Assembly: GCA_022695795.1 (NCBI GenBank)
Contig: MU404121.1
Location: 128,580 to 192,579 of the forward strand
DNA from: Biscogniauxia marginata
Taxonomy: Eukaryota; Ascomycota; Sordariomycetes; Xylariales; Xylariaceae
Direction of reading: 5' to 3'
DNA: 64,000 nucleotides
The translations under genes and the position numbers were made by a program. Positions within the stretch are counted from its first letter, which is position 1. The number at the start of each line of letters is the position of its first letter. Below, piece after piece: positions 56,088 to 64,000 of this stretch. A model generated the notes under the pieces. The model was given only the letters and a program-made list of their open reading frames with translations. It ran no database searches and was not told the origin of the DNA.

Positions 56088-57740
56088 ATGTCCGAGGCTT
56101 CCGCTTCCGCTTCCGCTTCCGCTTCCGCTCCCGCCTCTACCAGCAGAACGCCCGCGGCGGCGCCAGAGACTCTAGAACCTGGCAGTGCAGATCCAACGAT
56201 GCCAGCAGAGCCTGCTACCAACATTCTTCCCGCCTCGCATTGGGCTCAGGCACCGGTAAGGAACACGGTGGAACGTCCGTTTTCGAGGAGCACAAGACAA
56301 TTGACCTCGTCCTAGCACCCGAATGACGAGGACGACATTGACTCGGCCTACGGAGACGACGCTGCTAGCTCGACAGCATCCTTATCAGCTAGTATTCTTG
56401 AGTATCGGACGGTGCATGGGCGTACGTTCCACAGTGAACGTGGCAACGCCCAGTCTTGGTACGACATCCACACGACGCCTCTCATCTTATAGTCTATCTA
56501 TTCATAGTACTTACTTCCGTTCACGTCCAGGAACCCCAACGACGCTCAGCACGATGAGTCCATGGACATCCTGTAAGTAAAGACATCGGCAGATTTGCTG
56601 CTTGCTTGCCACTGCGATCAACGCGCTGAACACTGATAGCCACCACGTCTCAACGCTACTCCAGGATGGCCAGATTTTCTTAGCACCGATTGATGATAAT
56701 GTTCAAGTAGGAAGAAGACCAAGAACGCTGTATGTGCCACATGTCGCTAATGTATTATAGAAAGTACTGGATGTGGGTTGTGGCACTGGTAAGACAACTC
56801 TGTCGTTAACTGACTCGGTAGTCTACTTGCTTACGCAAGGCTCTGCAGGAATATGGGCAATGTAACCCTTTCACTCTTTCTACGTCTATTACACATACAG
56901 GCTGACACTGTTTAGCGATTTCGCCGATCAATTTCCCAGTGCCGAGGTGATTGGCGTAGATATCTCTCCGCAGCAGCCTCAATGGATCCCGCCTAATCTG
57001 AAGTTCGAGATTGATGATGTGACCCAGCCTTGGACATACGAAGCAAATAGCTTTGATTACATACACATCAGGTGGCTTGTAGGGGCCATTCCGGATTGGG
57101 ACTTTTTATTCAAGGAGGCCTACAAGGCCCTTAAGCCTGGCGGCTACTTTGAGACCAAGGAATCTTCAGCTATGATCACTAGTGACGACGGCACGGTTCC
57201 TCGGGGGTCCGCGCTGGATCAATGGGGTCGAGTGTTTGGAGAGGCGGGTAAGAAGTTCGGTCGTAGTTTTAGAGTTGTCGAGGAGAACGTGCAGAGAAAG
57301 GCTATGGAGGCTGCCGGGTTCGTTGATCTCAAGGAAACCAACCTTAAAGTAAGTTTGCGAGCTCGAACTTAGCATCAGCAGACGTATAGGGACTGGATCC
57401 ATCTGACATCGCGGCTTACAGACACCAATGGGAAACTGGCCGGCGGATCCCAAAGAAAAAGAAATTGGTCAATATAGCCAACTTGCTGTCGAGCAAGACA
57501 TCGAAGGTGCGTGGCTCCCTTGTCTTTCCCAAAATTGACTTGTCGCAAGCAAAATAGATCCTGACTTGCTCCTAAGGTTTCTTGGTATATATGTGGACGT
57601 CTGTCATGGGTTGGAGTAAGGAAGAGATCCAGGTTTATGCCGCACATCTAAGGCGCGAGTTGCGCTCAAGAAAGCATCACCCGTATTATCCCCAGCGTGT
57701 GATCGTTGGACGTAAGCCGAAAATTGGAGAAACATCTTAA
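56088..57740 (+). CDS. LaeA-like SAM-dependent methyltransferase (nine exons)
   Basis: Class I methyltransferase of the large fungal LaeA-like group. Most members are of unknown substrate, and LaeA itself is a nuclear regulator of secondary metabolism. Nine exons fit frame and family throughout: 56088-56255, 56316-56458, 56531-56572, 56640-56706, 56761-56788, 56849-56861, 56916-57348, 57422-57506 and 57577-57740, giving 380 residues. The SAM motif [18 protein letters not shown] (from about residue 86) is assembled from exons 5, 6 and 7, exon 6 being only 13 nt. VIGVDISP is motif post-[17 protein letters not shown] and ALKPGGYFE follow. [16 protein letters not shown] is the conserved pre-domain region. 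Residues 4-14 are an (SA)n run coded by a GCTTCC repeat. It is isolated from any biosynthetic cluster. Confidence 0.87.
56097..56126 (+). repeat. (GCTTCC)5 hexanucleotide repeat inside the methyltransferase coding region
   Basis: Five perfect units coding for alternating Ala-Ser near the N-terminus. The repeat keeps frame at any copy number. Confidence 0.9.
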
Positions 57741-60265
57741 ACACACTTTTCGTTAGTTTTCTTCATTTACACATCATGCATAGCGCCTGGAGGGATATTT
57801 TGGTTCAACATCGCATCTTAAAACACAACGGTAGTTTGGGATAGGGAAATGCGCTGAACCCAACCCCAAACCCCCCTTTTCAGTCCCGAGAGTGCCCTTT
57901 AGTATTCCCCCCTGGCTAAGAGTTCAAGCTTTTGGCTATGGGGTCAAACGAGGAATACAACGGTAATAGTATCTATTGAATCTGATACGCCGAAATAAAA
58001 TGGTATACCCCTTCCTCCTACATATGCCTAGCATTTTGGTAAGCTCGCCCAGGTCGGCTATTCTTCGAGTAATAAGACCCAATCAACAGCGACGTCCTTG
58101 GTGCAAATATTGATATCATAAACTATATACTCATCACATTAGTTCATCCAAGCCTTTGAAGCCAAGCACAAGTGTGACCTACTATGTACGTTATACTACG
58201 GCGAAAGTGTAGAATAACCTACCTTGTCATCCCCAAGAGCGCCTCTTTCCCCAGTCCACACCCGGTGGATATAATGGATACTCTTCGTTCACATTTTGGC
58301 GCATGCAGGTTATCCCCAGTCAAATTAAAGTCACCCGTCAAATGGTGCGCGTGTATCGATCGAATACTTTCTCATAGATATATTTATTACCTTATACTAT
58401 TTTAACCTTGTTAATCTATCCACATAGCATGACGAGAAGATACGGGATCTCACATTGTATCTCAAACAGCGAATCCCCCCATCCTTTTGATTGCCATATG
58501 CAAGCTCAAGTAGGCTAGCTGGTTAGATATCGGCTGCAGAGCTGTCACAGTGATGCATCTATCCGCAGTCAGCACCCGCCCGGTTCACTTCACCTAACGA
58601 AGCAGCGGCTTACTCTCGTCAGCACAGTTCTAAGGCATTTCGTAACGGTATGCTCTTTTGTTGAGCCAAGCCAGCCTCTCTTCCCCGCATGTCAACCATG
58701 GCCCTGAATTCGGCCTCGAGATATGTTCCCCCTCCCACCTCAACGTATCGCTCTGAAAAGCAAATATGCCGTAGATTCTCCCAACCGTATCAAGCGTATG
58801 TTGGATCTTGCATGCATATGCTTCGCCACCATTGTCGGTGTTATAGACTAGCTACCTGTCAATCACGTCGAACCAGCCCGCATCCTAGGGCAATAGAAAT
58901 GGGGGTTCCCGAGGCCTAGGGTCGGGTTTGCCATCGCTGCCACTTAGAGATGCGAATAGTAATTCGCTTTCACCACCGCGTACACTCAGTCATGCCTAGA
59001 TTTAAGCAGAGTTGAGTGAGCATCTGCGCCCGTGGCCGTGGGAGTTACTGTAGATGACGTCGTCGGCGCCTTTACAATTATCACCGAATACACAGTAGCT
59101 GGCATACTTTAGGCGATATTTGATAAAGTTACTTGGGTCGCCCTCGCAATACATTGGCTGTAGTAATCACTATATTAACTCAAACACATATAAAGTGGAA
59201 ATGTTCGCAAATCACAGTCGTACACCCCGACACACAAGGTCCTTTTGTACGTGTACCCAGTGTCGCAACCTATCATACCATCCATAGGTTATTATCCTAG
59301 CATCAAAGCAAATGAGTACCGATTTACATTACGCGCGCTGAGGAAGCGTGTTGTAGCACTACCGCATCAGCCCTCATGCCAATCGACACTATCATAGTTT
59401 AGAGTTCTCAAGGCTGAGAACACCTCAAAATATACTCCTCATTAATACATGTAGTTCTACAGAGATAATTTCCATTTTTTGTTCAACAGATAGAATATGT
59501 CACTCAAAGAATAAACTCGTCTGCACCACTAGGTTCTGGGCTTTCTACGCAGTTGTGTTATTGTGGATTCAGGGCCAAAAGAGACAACGATGCTTCGAAC
59601 CATTCGAATGAACCTGCAACTCGCCGATGAGAAAGACTTAGGTTATAGCAGTGGTATCACGTCCTTGAGATTGAACTGGATATGAAATTTATCACTAAGG
59701 ACATGAAGAGGGCTGATATGATTAGGAATAAAATCTAGTAACCACTAAATTGCAAGACAACGATGGGGCCCGAAGCCGACTCATGTTTCGTTTCCACCAA
59801 TCCGCCACGTCGATCGCCTAAAGGTTCGGAACTCAGCTTCCGGGTAGTACGAATTCTTTCTGAGATGACCCGTTTGACCTCACAGCGCGAACGTGGGTGT
59901 AAAATTGTGTGTTTTGAAGCCCGATTGTGTTTGTACCTGGGTTAGGACTCTGAATGTGTGCAATCACTCTTCTTGCCGACACAGAGTAGTAGATACACTC
60001 ACTGAATACTATGCCGGGAACACTCAAGAACCATAGTAATGATGGTGAAGACCAAATGTTTGAATCGGAACAACGGGGAGGGGTTTTTGTTGTTCCCAAA
60101 CCAAAATTACCTAACGAATTGACTCTTAAATGATACTATAGTAGTTTGTGTCCTCGTTGTCACCTCCATGACTCCATGCCATAGCTCCCTGCCAACATCA
60201 AGCATATAGTGAGACTAAATACTCCATAGGCCCCTACAATTAACAGCATTGCCCTTTCTATATCG
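57741..60265. other. Intergenic region between convergent methyltransferase and acetyltransferase genes
   Basis: 2.5 kb with no supported gene. The frames 58184-58405, 58689-58919 and 59763-60099 have no family features. No obvious repeat. Confidence 0.55.
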
Positions 60266-61103
60266 TTAGATCTTCTCCGGCCGCCAAACCATACCCCAGA
60301 TAGTGACTCCTTCGCCCCCTTCCTTAGCTAGCCCGTCAGGTCCGGCCTGTCCCTTTCCCAAGACAATCTCATCCACGTCTTGGAATCCATGTTTCGCGTA
60401 CAATTGTCGCGAGGACGTGGTTGTGGCTTCGAGCCACAGCGGCCTGCCATCACGTCGAGCCAGATCTTTCATGCGATTGATTAGCGCCCCCGCAACTCCT
60501 TGGCGCTGGCGGACCGGAGCCGTTCCTATGATGAATAGGTACCAGAAGGCGGCTTGTTCGTGTTTTGTCATGCCCTTCGCCTTAGCTCGTTCCGCAGCAC
60601 TCGTATATTCGAGCAGAATCTTCTGTATTGACTTATCAGTGTTATCTTTTTCTAGACTAGTAAAACCCTAGAACATCTGCAAGGTAGGGAGAGGAATAAA
60701 TACCTTGCAACCCGAGATCTTCAGTATCATGAGGACTGATAATACTCCTGCCTGGAGAATCGTAAATGGATTGTCTGCCTTCGCCCCCGGTGGCATGAGC
60801 ACCGCACATGATCCCCAGGACCCGGCCTCAAGTACATGTCCAGCGTTTAACGTACAGGCTTTCACGAAGACTGTGAGCAGTGTGGAAAGATATATCATCC
60901 GCTTATTTTCAGGGAGGCTGCCTAGAAAATATGTAAAGACAGGATCATCGTGGAAAGCTGGAGCCAAGACAGCCACACTCTCAGTGATGCGCTCTACTTA
61001 ACGAGTTAGCAATGTGAGGCTCCAATATTATACAGGGAGGATAGTAACGGACGACAGTACCTTTTCCGCCCAGTGTTATATGGATTCCTTGCCTCAAAGC
61101 CAT
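60266..61103 (-). CDS. GNAT-family N-acetyltransferase
   Basis: Acetyl-CoA-dependent N-acetyltransferase fold, substrate unknown. Minus-strand exons 61061-61103, 60704-60996 and 60266-60622 (introns of 64 and 81 nt) give 230 residues. The first exon begins MALRQGIHITLGGK and leads into VERITESVAVLAPAFHDDPVFTYFL, the usual GNAT N-terminal helices. The acetyl-CoA-binding motif A lies in YLFIIGTAPVRQRQGVAGALI, with the R/Q-X-X-G-X-G/A signature as RQRQGVAGA. WLEATTTSSRQLYAKHGF is the motif B region. The second intron could instead end at 60668 (36 nt), which adds 15 in-frame residues. The stop TAG read through either way shows that an intron is needed. Such proteins often act on small amines or antibiotics, but nothing here tells which. 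Confidence 0.8.
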
Positions 61104-62532
61104 CTTTTATCAATGTGTTGGTAGCCATGAGGTTCATGATCAAACTAGTCGTGATAGGGCGGTTGATATATACGAAAAGCCAAGGCCTCCGCGGGCCCCG
61201 TGATGTAAGGGGTACCAACACTACGTGTTGTTGCGCTGGAGGGAGAAAGTCACTCTCCAGGCCCGCCTATCTAAGTATTATGTACATGTTGGTGCATCGG
61301 CCAACCATGGTCACGTAGCCGTCACACGCGAGCTGAGTTGTCGCGGGCGAAGCAATATCATCCTGCCAGCTTTCGCAGGGGGCTTGCCATATGGAGTAGA
61401 CAAATCTTACGTAAGCTATCCGTTATAGGTAGAGTCTAGGAAAAGGAAAGAATCATGCTCTTGTCTCAGGGTTCATTGACTCCCTGTTACTTACACTGTA
61501 TATGGAATGTTGATAGATAATAGGCTTCCATAATCTTGGAGACACTGGGGTGCCTAAGGTTTTACCATTATATCTGCTCCTTTTTCTTTTCTGAAATCAG
61601 GGAATGGGCTCCTTTATAAAGTGCTGGCCAAACGAAGACTGTTGAACCAGAAAGGACCCCCTATAAGTGTCAAGAGATCATTCGTCCATATGGATTTCTT
61701 GACCTTTCATCAAGTTCAACACGATGGTTTTCATCTTATAACCAATTTGTCGAAGTAATTCTCGATAATATACAATTCAGACCGAATACGTGGTATACAG
61801 AATAGAATATAAAAGTCTAAGCTTCCAAGATCTGTATATATAATCCATGGGTCTCTAAGAACGCTATAAATGCTAGCTGTATTTATATAGTCTTCATACA
61901 ATACAGTTTTTATCCTTCATCTCTCAAATTTCTGTCTGCCTCTCTGGTATTAAAGGGGTGTAATTCCAAGACATTTCTTACTGTTGCCTTGATAAGAATC
62001 TTCTTTATGCTTTTCTTAAGTCCTAGATGTTTAACTCAGACGTGTCGTACTCAATACAGAAGGGGGAAGCAAGAAAATTCTGGTTGAATTAGACATCATA
62101 TTGTAGTTATGGATGTTCAGAAATGCTTAGTACGATTACTCCGTATCAGGGGCAACCGTCGACCCCCAGCCCCCTATAATGGTATAGTTGCAGGTTCGCC
62201 ATCACAACCTTTCTTCATTACTCCTACAATGAATTATTCGCTCCTGTCTTCTAATTGTGTGCGTTTCTATTGTTGCCAGTAGACTTGGCACTTATAGCTC
62301 GCATAGTCTATTTCTCCTATTCACCCTGTTGGACCTATTGTTGCGACCTGTGTCCGACAGCTATAAATTCAATCAGACTGGGTTAGCACGAGATTTTTAT
62401 TTCCTAATTCCTCCTATTCAACCCAGTCATTAACCTCGATTTGGGAAATTACAAAATTCGTCCTAATCCATCAGCATCAAAACCGCCGAGGTATTAGAAG
62501 ACCTTCACCACTATTCTCCTTCATCATTTTAG
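61104..62532. other. Intergenic region, AT-rich
   Basis: Minus-strand frame 61006-61221 overlaps the acetyltransferase leader and is not gene-like. 61430-62500 is AT-rich with no open frames of note. Confidence 0.55.
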
Positions 62533-63415
62533 ATGTTCGCTCAAGGAATCTCAAGCCAGCCTGTCGATATTAGTAAAGACGCGAAAATGTGCACGGTAGA
62601 TACCATACAGACGGGCGGAGAATGCTTCGATCACGTACACGGCCCTTTCCGCATTCTCAACCGGTTATCGAGAGCCTGCTCTCGTCTCTTCACCGCTTTA
62701 CCGGAGGAAGCGCCCAAAGAAGTCCTATAGGAGAGGATTCTTGACGAGCTTACTTCATCATCGAGCGAATCCAATGAAGAGATCACTAGCACAGAGCCTG
62801 TCGCCAGTGAAAAACACCTGGTTGCACAGCAAAGCATTGGAAGCAGAAACGACAGATCATGCGGCCCAGAGTCTTTACCAATACCTGTACGACGTGTATC
62901 GTCTTCTGGGAGAATCTACTGCCTATTCCGCGGTACGATCAAGGATTCGCAAGGGAATTATTCGTCTTCCGAAGGCAGTAATCAAAAGTCAAACCCTGCG
63001 GGTGCCTTAGAAACCCGACACGAAGCTTTACCCGTAATGTAAGTTTTCGACAGGAATTCACCCTTCTCGCTCAATCATCTAATTACGAAGTAGTACGACT
63101 CCAGCTGAGGCGGGAGGCTATAAGCTAAAGGGCCGGCTGCTCAACCTGGCGAGAACTCCTAGCGATGCGACACATGGCTGTACGTGGTTTCACGATGCAA
63201 TCGCGCGGAGTCGGCCTTACACCCATCACGATTTTGCACTAGGTCAAGCGCGACAGCAAGGTAGTCGACGCAAGCTTCGGCGATCATCCAAGATGGACCC
63301 ATGCGTGGACACAAGAGGTCGGCCCCAAACGCTCCCCTATACGAGTTGCCGATATAGAGGAGAATTCGAAGATATGGACCAAATTATTGACTCCATGGGG
63401 GCCGCAACCTTTTGA
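62533..63415 (+). pseudogene. Doubtful gene with in-frame TAG and a possible spliced continuation
   Basis: From the ATG at 62533, 65 codons run to TAG at 62728-62730. The same frame then stays open for about 100 codons to a consensus donor GTAAGT at 63039. Removing 63039-63090 (52 nt) keeps the frame and adds 108 open codons to TGA at 63413-63415. Such a long multi-part open frame is more than expected by chance, yet the TAG breaks it. The segments are Ser/Glu-rich before the intron and basic after it (RQQGSRRKLRRSSK). An alternative is an intron with the weak donor GTCCTA at 62722 and an acceptor at 62779. It removes the TAG and enters another frame ending at 63010 (with LYQYLYDVYRLLGE). No family is recognised. 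Either reading, or none, may be real. Confidence 0.35.
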
Positions 63416-63937
63416 CACCAATGTGTTCTTCTTAAGGATTGTTCAATCAAGTACATGCCAGACTGGAATATGACGATACAATTGTTATGATGGAAGGGGG
63501 AGGGTGGGATAAGGATAACCTCAACATAAGGCCTGCAATGGGCCACGCCAATCTTCCTCATAGACTCACTTTGGACTAATACACTTGATGCTATCCTCAC
63601 ATATTCGTTTCATCTCAACATACGAGGCCAATGTGATGAAATTCGATAGAACATATGCCAGTGGTTCTTGTGAATGCCCGAAGCTAGTCATATAAATGAC
63701 TCCATCGTCAGCATAGAAGTCATATAAAGGAGAATAACAAGGCCTTTGTTAGTGTGACTTGCTATTCCTTTATAAAGCCAATGTTTACGTTATCGGGAAA
63801 AGACAATACCCTTGTTTAGAAGGCAAATAATCACTTGAATTGCATATATATGCCTAATCAATCTAACCCGAAATCAAAGTTTTCTGGCCTTCCTATATGA
63901 AAATCATATTTAATACTTCAGATCGAAACAATAGATC
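63416..63937. other. Spacer before the J-domain gene
   Basis: About 520 bp. The minus-strand frame 63337-63600 has no family features. The AT-rich right part is probably promoter. Confidence 0.5.
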
Positions 63938-64000
63938 ATGTCTCGCAAGTCACCTCCCACGTCAGATCTGTACGCTGTCCTTGGCGTAGGCTCAGACGCG
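63938..64000 (+). CDS. J-domain (DnaJ/Hsp40) protein, N-terminal fragment cut by the window end
   Basis: ATG at 63938 opens 21 codons that run off the window. After MSRKSPPTS comes DLYAVLGVGSDA, the start of a J domain (D-L/Y-Y-x-V-L-G-V), the region that forms helix I and precedes the HPD loop of Hsp70 co-chaperones. The rest lies outside the window, so class and compartment cannot be stated. Confidence 0.7.
   Translation, partial: MSRKSPPTSDLYAVLGVGSDA

Noticed and set aside
47000..57740. Secondary-metabolite cluster around the MpaB-like and LaeA-like genes
   Set aside because: No PKS, NRPS, terpene cyclase or prenyltransferase lies between or near them; both families occur widely outside clusters.

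Overview
The window is nuclear DNA of a filamentous ascomycete (Pezizomycotina, most likely Sordariomycetes). Genes are split by short introns of about 36-230 nt with GT...AG ends and CTAAC/CTGAC-like branch points. They are monocistronic, lie on both strands, and are separated by long AT-richer spacers peppered with (GGTA)n/(CCTA)n tracts. The proteins are typical of this group: a UapA/UapC-type purine permease, a Jen1-type carboxylate permease, a LaeA-like methyltransferase, an MpaB-type oxygenase and MYND-finger proteins. I saw no bacterial, viral, CRISPR, rRNA, tRNA or transposase signal. All splice models here were made by hand from reading frame, splice sites and family resemblance. No transcript or database was consulted.

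Layout. 0.9-8.6 kb holds a purine permease (+), a drug/polyamine-type MFS transporter (+) and a small-subunit catalase (-). 11-12.7 kb holds a Jen1-type monocarboxylate permease (+) with a cluster of CreA-like sites upstream. 14.2-17.3 kb holds a 1013-residue conserved fungal protein of unknown function (-), followed by a 4.9 kb spacer with several microsatellites. 22.2-30.1 kb is the most accessory-looking stretch: an atypical small protein kinase (+), two divergently transcribed paralogous MYND-finger genes (- and +), a secreted PAF-acetylhydrolase-like esterase (+) and a small orphan gene (-).

32-45.5 kb is housekeeping: a typical 2-Cys peroxiredoxin, a MARVEL-like four-helix membrane protein, diphthamide synthesis subunit Dph2, a Fat1-type very-long-chain acyl-CoA synthetase/fatty-acid transporter, and the GPI-transamidase subunit PIG-S/Gpi17. 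47.4-49.3 kb holds an MpaB/rubber-oxygenase-family protein. 51.0-52.5 kb holds an acidic, coiled-coil gene interrupted by one in-frame TGA. 56.1-57.7 kb holds a nine-exon LaeA-like methyltransferase. 60.3-61.1 kb holds a GNAT acetyltransferase. 62.5-63.4 kb holds a doubtful gene with an in-frame TAG. The window ends inside the start of a J-domain protein gene.

How the genes fit together. Most look like independent housekeeping or nutrient-uptake genes, and no biosynthetic backbone enzyme (PKS, NRPS, terpene synthase) is present. Three loose links stand out: catalase and peroxiredoxin for peroxide removal, purine uptake next to a catalase (purine oxidation makes peroxide), and the kinase/MYND-pair neighbourhood, which looks like a recently duplicated regulatory or accessory locus. 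The best candidates for something new are the inverted MYND pair beside the HFD-type kinase and the two genes carrying single in-frame stop codons.
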